Assembly (NCBI GenBank): GCA_026413225.1
Contig: CM048554.1
Location: 54,271,463 to 54,335,462 of the forward strand
Source: Otis tarda
Taxonomy: Eukaryota; Chordata; Aves; Otidiformes; Otididae
Length of the DNA stretch: 64,000 nucleotides
Direction: 5' to 3'
In this document: positions 1-12,672 of the stretch, one piece after another
How the letters are laid out: each line of letters opens with the position of its first letter
Numbering within the stretch: position 1 is the stretch's first letter
Position numbers and translations under genes: made by a program
The notes under the pieces: model-generated
Told to the model about the DNA's origin: nothing
Databases searched by the model: none
The model's input: only the letters and a program-made list of their open reading frames with translations

Positions 1-1188
1 AGGGAAGAGCCAGCAGCCCTAACTTGCAATTTGGATGCTTGTCGGGGGTGAACTCACGGCACAGGAATCCATGCTGGGAACTGCTGACATGTTTAAATGG
101 AGAGGAAGAAGGGAGATAAAGATGTTAGTGTTTAAAGCGTGAAGTTACATCGGGTTACTCCTGCGCCATGCACCAGCCCCGGAGTGGGGATGCATCGCAT
201 GGAGATGCAGGGGCTGCCCGTGCGGTGGGGACCGGGGCCGGGAGAGGGAAGAAAGGTCCTTCTTCACCTCCCAGCCCAGGAGGAGCAGAGTGGCCATTGC
301 CTGGACGACTGCCCGTGGCCAGGAGCATCCAGGCACGCTCTGGCACCGATACAGCAGTGCAGGAGTTTGGCAAGCAGCTGCCCAAGCGCGGGGTGACACC
401 GGGCATCCCCTTTGCCCAGGCTCCTTTGCGCTGCGGGTTTGCTCTGCCGCCTGGCTTGCTTGCTTTGGCAGGGGGGTCGGGCAGTTCCCTACCTGACATG
501 AGGATGAATGTTTTTATTTCCAAATGGAGTGCCAGAACTTGTGCGCTTTAACTGTTCTTTGTTCTCCTTTTGGCAGAGAGCTGGAGGGAAGGCGGGGGGT
601 GTTCCCTCCTTTTGTTTTTAAAATAGTAACATCAAGTCCTGGCTGATGTCATGAAAAAAAGGGGGAAGAAGAAGTCTCCGAGGGAGTCCGGACTCCAAAC
701 AAGTGTGACCCACCTCCTCCAGAACAAGGAGAAGGAGTCCTCCCCTCACTACACAGCATGGTAAGTCACTCAGTCCCAGGAAACATGCCAAGGCAACGCA
801 CCTTCCCAAGCCAAGATTTTGGTTTTTTTTCGGTGGTTAGAGCTTTACAGCTAAAACCTTGAGGTACTTCAAAGCACAGGCAGAATGAAGGCAAGTGGCA
901 CCCAAAGTAGGGCAATCCACCCTGGCTCGCCCTCGCTGCGGCTTTCCCAGGAGCCATGTGCCCGCTCCAGCACTGCTCCCAGCACAGGGTAATGGCCCCT
1001 AAGTCCCCCAGGGAGAAAAAACACAACAAAAACCAATCTGCCTAGCTGAACGAGACAGAAGGCTGGTCACTAAGCACACCTGCATCACAAACAGGTAGCA
1101 TGTCCCCACCTAGTTACACTGGAGGGGAACGCTTTCATCCAGATGGCACTCAGTTTCAGACAGACAGACAGGCATTTCCAACCCAAGT

Positions 1189-1212
1189 TTTAAGGACATG
1201 TTTAAGGACATG
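1189..1212. repeat. Perfect 12-bp tandem duplication
   Basis: TTTAAGGACATG occurs twice head to tail with no mismatch. Probably a replication-slippage duplication. Confidence 0.95.
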
Positions 1213-4200
1213 GTTTGTGGAGAGGCTTGAGGCTGCTTCATCCATCTTGAGTCACTCCTAACTTGCTGGAAATAGGCCGCAAGGCAAGCCATCACTGCTC
1301 CAGGGGTCACCGGCAATTCTGCTTCATGCATGCCTTCATGGGGGAACTTTGAGATGGCACTTGCAGGAGAGAGGAGGGACTGTTCCCTCCGCGATCCCTT
1401 CAGGAGTCGCCAGACTCAGTTTCACATCTGAGCCTCCTTCCAGTGTTACGAGGGAAAGTTTGCTTCATCAAAAGGAAGCTCTCCTGGGCCCTCCGCCTGT
1501 TGCACATTACTTGCCAGCATGCACAGCTCATTTTGCAGAGCTGCCTGCTGGGTCCAATTTTTTGAGGGGATGTACACATCTGTACAAAACGTCCAGTCAC
1601 TCTGTCATGGGAGTGCTGAAAAGCACAAAAGGCGGTGAGTTTTGCAAGGGGCAGCTCCCCTAGTATAGACTTCATCTGTCTGCTCGCCGGGGATGCCGAC
1701 CCACTGCAGAGGAGAGATGGAGGCTGGACCACAGAGGAACAAGACTGGTCAATGGCCCCAGTAATCCTGCCACCCCCTTTGTCTGAAGATCAGTTCTCCC
1801 CAGGTAAAGAGTTACTTGAAAAGTTCACCCTGCATACTTTCCCTAAAACTTCAAGAGATGCTACATGGCTGTGAACCAGCAGCAGAATCCTTCACAGCCA
1901 CAAGGGATGGCTGAGAGCTTCCAGCAAGAGGGTCTGCATTTATTCGAACGCCAGCATGAGTTCAGATGGAGGTGACCATCTCAAAAGCCAATGGCTTGGG
2001 ATCCCAGTTGTGCCGTGTCCAGGAGCACAGGTGCAGCTGTACATACATGAAGGAATTACCTGCAATAACTGCCCCACCCCAGACTAAAGGATTTTTCACC
2101 TTACTGGAAAAAATGGCTTTGCAGGTGGCGTTACCAAGCGATGCTGGTGAAGGGCAGATATGTGTTCTTCTCGTTTGCCTGCAAGGAAGTGAGCATGCAC
2201 GCTGTCACACCAAAAGCTGAGCACGCTTCCAACTCTTTTGCATGATCAAAGCCAGTGATTGCTTGTGGTACCCTGGCACCCTGCTTCCCTCAGATCCAGC
2301 TCCGCAGTTGCTTTCCCTCACAGAAAACACATGAAGTTGTGCTGACCGACTGTGATCTTGCACACACAGCAACAGCATGGAGCCTGTATAAGCAGGGAAT
2401 ACGCACAAGGTGTCTGATGCAATTTGACACTTTTTATTTAAAACCTGTTTCAGCATCAGCAAATGCCAACCGATTAGCTGTTAGGTAGCAAATTATTTAG
2501 TGATTCTGGAAATATATTTAGTGAGAAGTGGCACCGTTTTCCCTAATTGTCTGCCACATGGAAAAGAACTGTCGAGGGTTTCTGCGGCACTCTGCCCCCT
2601 TACAGCTGCTCGCTAGCGTGCTTTTGTGCTTTTGCTTGCTGTGGAGCACGGTGCCCAGGGGTGGGATATGAGCCAGAGGAATGAAGCCCTCCCAGTGAGC
2701 ACCCACAATTGGTCAGTGGGAGAGGAGTGCTGGGAAAACAATTTTATCTACTGCATGTTTAACTTTACTTATCTGAAGCTTAAAGCAAACTCGAGGCTTT
2801 CCCCATCTGTCAATAGAGCTTCATATGGAAAGAACAACATAGGAGAAGTCAGTGCCAACCCAGAAGGTCAGAGGATATATCGTGTTTAATTAGATTAAAC
2901 AAAAAGTGACTGATGAGCTCAGTGCTTGCTGTACATTTTCCCTATAGTATATGGCATTCCTGTAATGTCTGCCTGAAGGAGACGTGCCTTTCTGGGACCG
3001 CCTGTCGCCTCTCTTTCCCAGCACGGATGCTGGTGGAACTTGTCTGGTGTTACTCCCTGCGCATGGAGCCAGTGGGGTGCTCTTCCCTTTCCATACCTTG
3101 AGCCAGAGAGATAGGCAGTAACTGATTTAAGTTGCTGAAATTACGGTTTCCTATGGTTTTAACAGACCAAACATTCCTGGAAATAGCCAGAGCTGGACCT
3201 GTATTTCAGTGCTATTTGTTAACTGGAGCACGCACCGTCAGAGGCAAGATTACACAGCTGGGGCAGGGGAAGGGGAAGAGTGGGAGCAGCATTCATTTCA
3301 TGATTTCTCCTACTTCTAGAAAGAACTTCAGCCCCTTTCTCCCAGGAAGATCCTGAAATAGTAGGATCAGAAGAGAGGGAGAAAAACTGTGAGTAGACAG
3401 CGGTATCACCAGTGCCCGCTGGTGGAGTTGCTGCAGCCCGGGGGCTTGCATGAGTGACACCCTGGCTTTCCCTTCACTTTGGAGAAAGCCCCATTCCTGC
3501 GGCACGCTAACACCCAGCCACCCCTGGTGCTCCTTGCACAACTGAAACAGCCGGGCGGCCAGGCAGCCCCACCGGCACATCCCCGGCTGCTCACCCCTTG
3601 CCAAGCGCAGCAGTTCAGGAGAGGCACCATGCCAGCACCCTCGCTCGCTCCTCGGATGCCGAGGTGACCCCTCGAACACCCTCCCGTGGGGCTAGCGTGG
3701 GTGGGAGGCACAGTGGGCCCTCTTGGCTCTTTGCTTTCACTTCCAGCTCTTTCGAAAGGAGAAGTGCAGCTGCGGTGCTACGGTGCTGGGCCTCCTACGG
3801 GAAGGGGCTTTTGGCACAGCTCAGAAAGGCCCTGGGATGCTTCACTCGCAAGCAGGAGGGTCAGTAAGTCGCTCCTCATGTTTGGAGCCTTGCTGGTTAA
3901 AATAACAACACGGCAAGCAGCTGAGAAGGGCAGAGAGCCCTCATCTTTAATAACTAAATAAGTGGGGGGAGCATTTGCCCGCAGAGTTCACTCCATGTCA
4001 GCCTGCTCCGCAGCCGTGCACACGCAGCCACGGAAAAAGAGGCCATTTAGTTTTCCATGTTTAAAAGAATGAATGTGTTTTCTTTTGGTCTTTAAAAAGT
4101 AGTTAAGGTTTCCCTAGTGATGATTGTTTCCCTTGACTGGGAAAAACCTTGTCACTCCAGCCACAGTGAGGAGGCCAGCTTTGTTCATTGTGCTGGGCGC

Positions 4201-4880
4201 CGGGTTCAGAGGGCAGCGGGGCAGAGCTGGCAGGTACCACAGGATGCCTCTTCCTGGCGCGTCCTGGCATGTGGGTGACCAAAATCCACAATCCTGGCTG
4301 AAAACCCTCTTGTGATGTGCTCCAGAGCGCAATCGCTAAGATGGTGCAGAGCTGGTGTTACGCTCTGCTCAGCTTTGTCATCTCTCAGCCCCTCAAATCT
4401 CTCCTTCTTTCCACGCAGCAATAGAAAGAGCCCAGCGACCGCGTCAGCATGCACCAGGCTGTGACCACTGACCCTGATGCTGGCAGCAACTGACAGCCTA
4501 TATTTTATGTCATCTTCCTCCTACGCAAAATGCCCTCACCCTCACCGACAACGTTTGCTTCTGTACTGCACAATGGCAAAACAGCCTTGCTTTGGCCAGA
4601 GGAGCAGGTTGCAACAGGGGAGGCTTTGGATCAGTAGGCATTTTTTGGTTTAGTCACACAAGGCATTTAATAAAAACTTCAGGAGCTCCTCAAAATCTGG
4701 CAGAGGCGATGCCAGTCAGGATCCCATGGCGGTTGTTGAGCAAAGATAAAGCAAAGCTCAGCAACAGACTTCACCCAAGTTAATAAAAGTGAATATAGTT
4801 TCATGACTGAAAGGCACTTTTGGGTGCCTAGCAATTCTATTCCAAACCCCCAAGCCCCATTAAATAAATTATTTTGATGG

Positions 4881-4920
4881 CTGGGGCACAGAAGCTTCTG
4901 CTGGAGCACAGTAGCTTCTG
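4881..4920. repeat. 20-bp tandem duplication (18 of 20 identical)
   Basis: CTGGGGCACAGAAGCTTCTG is followed directly by CTGGAGCACAGTAGCTTCTG. Two mismatches suggest an older duplication. Confidence 0.95.
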
Positions 4921-5505
4921 CTACTTTCCAAGGTCTCCAACATACTTAGAGAGAGAAAAAAAATCCTAATAAATGCATTACATCTTTTCAGGCGCTCTGT
5001 TTTTCAGCGTAGTCTCATTTCAGCCAGTGAGGATTTTGTCTCTCACAGGAGAGAAGCCACTCCCATGCAGCTTTGTGAGGAATGCCCTTTTCTCCAGTGA
5101 GACCAGGGAATGGTCCCACAAAGACCAAAGATCTGGAGTAGAGGGTCATAGAGATAAAGCTACTGCCTTCTCTGCTGTCTGCAAGCGATCAGCATGTGTG
5201 ATAGAGGAGCCTCGGTAAAAATGCCTGAAAGCCAGGAACATCTGCTTGGATCATCAAAAAAATATTCCAGTGTATTGGAAAAATCCAGGAGCTTGTTGCA
5301 AGCTCCCTCTTCCTGCCTGTGATGGAGACAAGGAGAATTAGAAGCAGCGAAGGCAGATGGGTGAGCAGCAGTCCTTCGGTTTGACCTCCCCTATCACAAT
5401 GGAAGGAAACGGAGCGGCTGTGGGAGCCAGCTGCACAAAAGTCACCCATCGCCTGTAAGGACATTTACAACCTCCTCACCCACAAAGCACAGGCAGAACA
5501 CAGCA

Positions 5506-5536
5506 GCGGCACGGGATCGACGCCGGCGCCACGCGT
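5506..5536. promoter_or_regulatory. Isolated dense CpG cluster
   Basis: Eight CpG dinucleotides occur within about 31 bases, in flanks that are nearly CpG-free. Methylated vertebrate introns lose CpG, so retention suggests either an unmethylated element or chance. No gene is attached. Confidence 0.35.
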
Positions 5537-8500
5537 AGGGTTAATGGCTACAGAGAGGAGAGGCAATGCTAGACCGCTCTGTCCACTTTGGCAAAGAAGG
5601 AAAGAAGCCGAAAAAGTCTAAGTAAGAGTGAAGGCAAAGCCTGGATTGGAGCTCAGAGTAACTAAGCCTCAAAGCTATGGTTGTCTCCAGGAGGCATTTC
5701 TTCCTGATGGAGAGCCTGATGGAGGAGGCTCCTGAGGATGGAGGAAACCTCCTGATCGAGGTTTGCTTGTTTCAGCTTTGCTGAAAACCTCCTAATGCAG
5801 ATGAGCCATAACTGACTTTCCCGTAAAGCCGGTTGAATTATTAATTCATGCATTAGGCATGTTCAGCCTGCTTCCCTGAGCGGGAACTGATCCAGGTCTC
5901 TGGAAACATATTTGTTAGTCATTAAGTACAGACAAATAAGGTTTGTTAAGCAATTTTCAGCTTGGAGAAGGAAAGTGAATAATTCAGAAACAACTAATCA
6001 CTTTTGGTGGATGGCTACTTTGGCCGCACAGTGCTTCTCTCCCAGCAAGCAGCTAGCTTCTAAAAGACAGCAGATTATAAAAATACTTGCTGGTAGCCAA
6101 AAGTGGGCACTGGTGATTTGCGAGAAGAGCCCCAGAGTGCCAAAGCCCCTTTGTGTCATACGCTGGTGCACAGAGCTGTAGGCAGCCAGATCAGGCGTCC
6201 AGCTGGGAAATGTGATGTGCTGTCCAAAGATCTGACCCCGTATCAGGGAACTTGTCATCGGCTGTGATGGAAACTGCTCTGTTTCCATCTGGAGACTTGC
6301 ATTTGATCCCTTGCTCAGTTCCAGAGCATTCACCACTGTCTTTCAAAATGTTCAAAATGTCATTTCTGCTCATCAGCTCCTCTAGCAGCGCAGGACAAGG
6401 TGGGGACGTGGGCTCCTGAGCCTGTGCTGGCTCTGGCGCTTCTTGCTCTCAGACTGCCAGTGCAGAAGGACCCCTCCAGCCTTCCCAGCCCTGCCACTGT
6501 AAAACCTGAGCTGCTGCTAGCTCCCACATGCTCTGAGACCAGAAGATGTGTCCTTCTTGACACCAAACAACTGCATTGTTCTCCAGTCACTTGGGTGACT
6601 TAGCAGCCTAAAAGCCAGAGCTGCAGTTAAGGATATGGAAGAGATTCAACTCGTAAAGGTCACAACAGAGTGTCCCGGTGGGCAGAGGTTTGGTAGGGCA
6701 CAGCCTTCCTGCAAGAAACCATTGCACAAGAGCTGTGCTCTTACATGCCGGGGAGCTGGGATGGCAGCTACGGGCTTTGCCAGGTCTCCCTGGGGGGATG
6801 TCCTAGACGCCTAGGTCCTTTGGGAAGGGTGTTCCCTGGCACAGGGCAAACTGGGAAGCAGCCTTGCGGACAACACAGGTTCTCAGACTGGGAGGAGATG
6901 CTAAAGTCCCAATTATTTCCAATCTGGCTTCTTTAGACTGGTTGATAAGAGTTATTCACGGGATGCTTTACAGTCTGCTTGGAAGTATTTTGAGTCAAAG
7001 ACACCAAATGCAGAAGTAACACCAATGAGTGGAACAAAGCAGCTGCTAATACTTGGGGTTTGAGTCTGATCTCTTTCTGTCTCCTTCAGGAAGCGACCCA
7101 GAAGGGCTTGGGAGTGGACTAGTCTGCTCCCTAACCTGGGCCATGACGTGAGCAACACGCAGAGCCTGTGCCCCCAGACAAGCAGGCTGTAGATTTCTTC
7201 CCCACGCAGTGCCCATACTAGGCTCATGCTATGGTGTGATGCTACTTCACTCATCCGTACGTAGCCTGACGTACTACCAGGCGGGGTGGGCACTGGACAG
7301 ACAGCGCAGCCTCTGACTTCCAGTGTGGCTGTAGCCATCTGAAGTATTTCCTCTGGCAGTAGCACGGAGGGCACTGATACGGACGCTGTAAATGTAACAC
7401 CCTAGCAGCATAATGCCCATAAGCACTGACGACGCACAAGCAAGGTTATGCAAAAGCAATGCCAAGTTTTGCAATGTTAGTGAAGCAATCTGCAGGAGAA
7501 GCTGGATGAGAAAGGCCTGGCTTTTAGACTTGAGCTTTCCTGTTGCAAAAACCCTCAGCAGCTCTTGCTGGTCTTGGATTCAGAAAACATTTCCATCACT
7601 GTTCCCTTGCTCTGCCCGCTCATGGAGTGAGCTCACTGCTCTTATGCTATGTGACCATAGCTGAACTTCACTTTGTAGAATACGTGAGTGAGAAATGCAT
7701 CTCTCTTCCATCAGCGAGTGGAATGTTCAAAGGCATGTTAAGTGCCTTTGGCTGGAGCGGGAAGGCAGAGATGCAAGGAAAGAAAAAAAAAAGCCAAGCT
7801 ATGGCTGTAGTAATTTGTTCAGAATAGAGAATTTTTAAAATTAGTCATAAGCCCTGAACATACCCAGATTTACTGGGTATACGAAGTGTAAAAAGCTGAT
7901 TTAGAAGAACAGTTATAAGTTTCATAAACATGACTAAAGCCTAAAGCTGAATGTTCAACAGGCGTGACCTTTTAATTCCCCTCTAAATCAGTTAGGCACT
8001 TTAATTTTTGTTTGGAGTCCCTCATGTTTGGATAGCACTTTGATGATTTAAAGCACTATTTAGAGTTTTATTGTCTCTCCTGCTTTGGAGCTGGGACCAC
8101 AAATCCTTTGCTAAGTGGCTGGAGGAGCTTCTGCTTGCACAGGAGCTGCTGGAAGCACCTGCAGCCTGCCTTGGCCGCAGCTCCCCTGCACCTCCCATGT
8201 CGCCATGGGAAAAGCCCCTTTTCCTAGGCAGCTCCTAAATATAATCAACAACCAGGAGAAACTCCTCCAGGAGTGGGAATGCAGTTTGACACTGCTTTGG
8301 GTTCAAATCCTTACAGAAGGACCATATTAGAAAGAGAAAGATGGTGGCTTTGGGAAACCTCTTTGCCCAGCGAGGGGCATTGCAAGCAGCCAGGATGCCA
8401 CAAGCACGTGCTGGGGTAGCACACACCTCCTGTGCTGCGCAGCATCCTCCCTGCAGCTGCAGACCGGCTGCGTACGCACTGCGTGCTGCCCAGAGCATCT

Positions 8501-9057
8501 CCCTGGGTGACTGCGCACAGCGGCCAAGTGGCCTCTCTTGAGTGGGAGGCCTGGCTCTGCATCCCACAGGCTCCGGTCTTAAAACGGCACTGACTCCAAG
8601 TGCTATTAAGAAAAAGTGGTCTAGACCTGAAGGCAAAGACAGGCTTCTTACAGGCTCTCAGCATCTGTTACTCCCAGCATCGGGGCTTGTGGGCACACGC
8701 AAGTCTTCTCTCCATCAGAATGAGACAGACACAAGTTCAAGTGCCATGGACGGCTTCTGAGCCCACCTCGTGGGTGCTCCAGAGACAAGGGCTTTCTCCT
8801 CCACCAGCTTTCTGGCTGCACTGCCCCAAACAGGTACGGGAAGCACCAACCTTGCATTCTAGGAGAAGCTGCTCGGAAGGAATCCTTCCTCGCTGGACAC
8901 ATCAACCAGAGGCTGCGCCGGAGCCAGGGGCTCCCAGGAGTGCAGCAAGGCCAAGCCAACTACAGGGTGTCAAACACCTTCAAATACAGAGCATCTCACC
9001 TGCTCAGCCGCTCATTCCCCATTCCCCATATGGCAGAGTCAGGCTGCAAACAGGGAG

Positions 9058-9090
9058 TGTAGCTCCATCGACTTCAGCCAGATTACCCCG
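9058..9090. repeat. Possible fragment of the same repeat (core only)
   Basis: TGTAGCTCCATCGACTTCAG followed by CCAGATTACC resembles the reverse orientation of the core ('gtagctccattgacttcaat'). Only the core is visible. Confidence 0.35.
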
Positions 9091-12000
9091 CTCCCTGTCC
9101 GTGCGGATCTCAACCCTGCTGTGCCCATGCTCCTTCAGGCAGGGTGCTCGTCACCGCCTGGCGAGGACAGGGGGTGGCACAAGCTCAGCAGGGCAAGAGC
9201 ACCGGCTGTGCACGGCCGCTGCACCGTGCGGGTACAAGTGACCTTGGAGAACAGGATGGAGGGAGGAATTCCTGTTAACAGCACACTTCAGCTGACGCCC
9301 TGGCCCATTGCAGCAGAAGGTCTGACAGTGAGTAGACCTCAGAACAGCACCAGCAGTCACTTCATCCTTGGCTTCATTTTCAGAGTTAAAGCCCTACGCA
9401 CGCCCCTTAGCCATTTTAGTTACGAGTCATCGAAAAATGCCAGCTTTAGCCACGCCGCTCGACTTCTGCAGGGCTGGGTACATACCTCCGCCACCAAAGC
9501 CAACGTCCTGCCACGCCTGCCTGCTGCAAAAGCATCCGATGAGCGTGCCGGTGCCAGCTGGGCAGCCCTGCGCCGGGGAAAGGCCAGCAGGGCGGTGGGG
9601 GAAGAAGCTGTCACAGCATCAGGCAAGGAGGTTTCTTGCTAGCGATGAGCCACGGGCGTTTCCTACGCTGCTTCTTTTACTCTGCCTTTGAAGCTTACGT
9701 GCAGAGCTAGCAAGCCTCGCTGCACCCCGGCGCACCCCTGAGCCCTTAGGGAAAGGGACGGGATCCTCAGAGACGCAGAGAGCGTTTCCCAACCCTATAT
9801 CCTGGTGTGACACGCAGGGTTGGATTTTCCAACCCAACCATGCACTGACACGCAGGTGTTGGGGCGGGGGAAGAAAAAGAGGATTTCAGCTGTTAACTCC
9901 TAAGAAATTGAGGAAAAACCGCGTTGCTCCTATATAAACGGCCCTAATCAAACAAGGAGTCTCCCCTGAGCTGGCGTGTGCGATGCCACAGAGGTGCCAG
10001 CTGGGAGGATGCCGGGTTTTTGGCAGAAAGAGGAACACAGAGGTCGGCAAACGTTTGCTGCTTCGGCGCATGTACAGCCTTCCACGGGGTGCCAGGGAGG
10101 AAGTGGTTTCTCTAACCCAAAGGGGAAATGCTTGTCTGAAACAGGAAAATGGAACTTTCTTTGAGTATTAATAATGGAAAATTGCATCTGCAACGTCTGC
10201 ATGTTGAATCCCTGGGTGTGCGGCGCGGAGAGGATGCTTGGGGAGAAACAGCTTGACCCGCTCTTGGCTCACTTGGGACCCCAGGTAACCCTGGGCGGCT
10301 GATGCTGGCACAGGGACAAGGAGGAGGATGCTGGATGCTGCCCAAAACTCCAGTATCTCCTTCCTCAAATGCAGGAAGAGAGTCTGAGCACCACAGCAAT
10401 GTTGGCAACACACTGGACGTACACAGCAACACCCAAGGGTGACTCAGGGAATTCAGGTTCATAATTGAAAAACAGAAATCCTATTCCTTCTATTTCTTTT
10501 TCTTTTTAAGTGCAATTATTTCTAAACTAAATATTTCTCTTGAAAGAGGCTATTTTTAAGGCAAGCGACACGACACGGTCTTTATGGACATAACTCCAGT
10601 GCCAGCCCCCAGGTACTGATTTAGCAAGCAGCAGCTTCTCGCTGATGAGCTGCAAATGACGCTGGCATCCTTTACAGAAGGAGGGTTCACGGGTTTTGTA
10701 TTAAAATCCAGATACCCCTTCTTGGAACAGCACTATTATGGTTGAAAAGGATGCTCAAGCTGTTTTCTGGTCTGAAAAAGGACAAGAAGATGAAGGGCAG
10801 TTATATCTAGCCATACAATTGTGAGGGCACTGGCGGAAGCGATACAATGAACCCATTATAAACATGGGTGTAGCAAAGCCAGAGTTTAGCTCGTTGTATC
10901 TCGGTGTTTCTAAATTTATTTTGTCCTGGGGGAAAAGCAAGTGAGAAGAGAAATGAATGTAGGGAAGACGCCCAGTTGTCTGAACGACCAGGGTTTTCGG
11001 CACGGCGTGAGCCCACCATCTCTGAGGCTGTGTGTGTGGGCAGCAGCCAGTTGCCAAAGCCCTCCTGCTGCTGGCGACTATGTTCAGCTCCTCTTAGAGG
11101 GCGAGGGAAGCAGAAGAGGAGGTAGAAAAATGTAGTCATCTCCCCTCAGACATTTTGCTGTTCATTTACTTCAGCAGCACATGAAGCACTTAGTCACTTG
11201 CTCTCCGACAGGGTTTTTCTAATTTTATTTTTCCAACCCAAAATAAAAAGAGAAAAAGGAGGTTCCTTCCCAAATAAGCAGGCAGTGGAGGAGGTTGGTG
11301 GGAGTGAGCGGCGAGTGGCCAGGACTTCACCCCATGGCTCAGCTGGCTGCTGCAGACATCCAGGAGAGCATTTGCAGGGCGCAGGAGCAAAGGGCAGACG
11401 CTGCCGCTTCTTCTCGCTCTCACTCAGTGACAGCTCTCGCTGAGCTGCTTCAGCAGGCCAAGGTGCAGAGCATCCTCTGCTGCCTCCATAACTGAGATCT
11501 GCTCTGTGCCCCGCTACACCCGCAGATGCTACCTGCCCTCACAGTAAAATCATTTGTGGTGTTATTACACACCGAATGTGTTACAACACGCCCCAAGTGT
11601 TCTCCTGCAGCAAGGCAAGGGGGATCTTGCCACCTAAACCACACATCCAGCTTGGATGTCTTCCATTCTCCAACCCAGAAATACCAGCATCAGAGCAGCA
11701 ATTCCTGTGGGGCTGATTTTAGTAAGCCAGCCAGCCATAGCTCTCACATTAGAGGAGTCCTTAAGGCTAGAAACTTTTGCCAAAACCGGCTTGCTCCAAC
11801 AGTGCTGTAGGAAAACTCAGGACAGCTGGTGCCCTTCCAGCCTCCTCTCACCCTTGGGATTGCAGAGGACTCTTGGCACCATCCCTTCCTCCAGCGAGTG
11901 CCTGCCCTTTGCCTGCGAAATGCAGGCACCAGCGCAGGCACCTGCACTCACACACTGGTGCCGGGACGCTGCCGCGAAAGGGAGAGCACACGCGACAGCA

Positions 12001-12575
12001 AGAAGCGAGAAGCCTCTGAACACAGGCACGAGCGAAAGCTGGGCATTTGGTTTTCTCTTCCACACAGCATGTCAAAGGGTCTGAGGACAGGAAGGCGATC
12101 TCCAAAACACATCTTCTTCCCTCATCAGAGAGCAAACCCGCTGGCGTGGCAGTAACCCGGTGCACTTTACAACTGACTCGGGATGGGGTTTTTGGAGATC
12201 TGAGAAGGCACCCAGATGGCTCACAGCTTCCTGTTGCTTCAACTTTACTACAAAGCGACATAAACAGGTCTTCATTCTTTGTTGATGGCTGCTGCCATAC
12301 AGCAAAACATGCATTGTTAACCCAAAAATAGGAAACACTGGGGCAGCCTTGAAGAAATTCAGCGTTTTTCCTGTACTGATACAAACGCAGTGGCCGAGTG
12401 CCAGATGCCTCTGTCCCGCTTTGAAGACTGATGAAATTCTTTGCAACAGTCATAAATTACTGCTTTGTTAGCAGCCGGCAAACTCCAGTGACACCAGCAA
12501 ACCCTGGTATTTCCTTCTTCTCCCTCATAAGGGAGGAGGGGGATGCTTAATGCTACATTTCATCCCTGTGCAGAG

Positions 12576-12672
12576 ACGGACAGTCCCGCGCGCCTATCGC
12601 GAAGCTGAGCGCAGGCGGAGGTTGCTAAGACACGCGCTGACGCACAGCCGGGCCCCACTTCTATATTTTTCC
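12576..12672. promoter_or_regulatory. CpG-rich promoter-like or enhancer-like element
   Basis: Twelve CpGs fall within about 75 bases (12,576-12,651). The element also has an RFX-like half-site GTTGCTAAGAC (12,621-12,631), a CRE-like TGACGCA (12,638-12,644) and, just after, a TATA-like CTATATTTTT (12,661-12,670). If it is a promoter it would fire on the plus strand, antisense to ITPKB. The open frame that follows lacks an ATG start, so no coding product is proposed. Confidence 0.3.

Noticed and set aside
8270..8320. GGGTTCAAATCC, resembling a tRNA B box
   Set aside because: No A box, acceptor stem or cloverleaf can be built around it. At most it is a decayed SINE trace.
8600..9241. A 213-codon plus-strand open frame
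   Set aside because: No family resemblance, no splice or start context, and a composition-biased translation. Chance frames of this size are plausible when both strands of 64 kb are scanned.
11848..12453. A 201-codon minus-strand open frame
   Set aside because: No recognisable domain, and overlapping frames on both strands look equally protein-like. Treated as chance.
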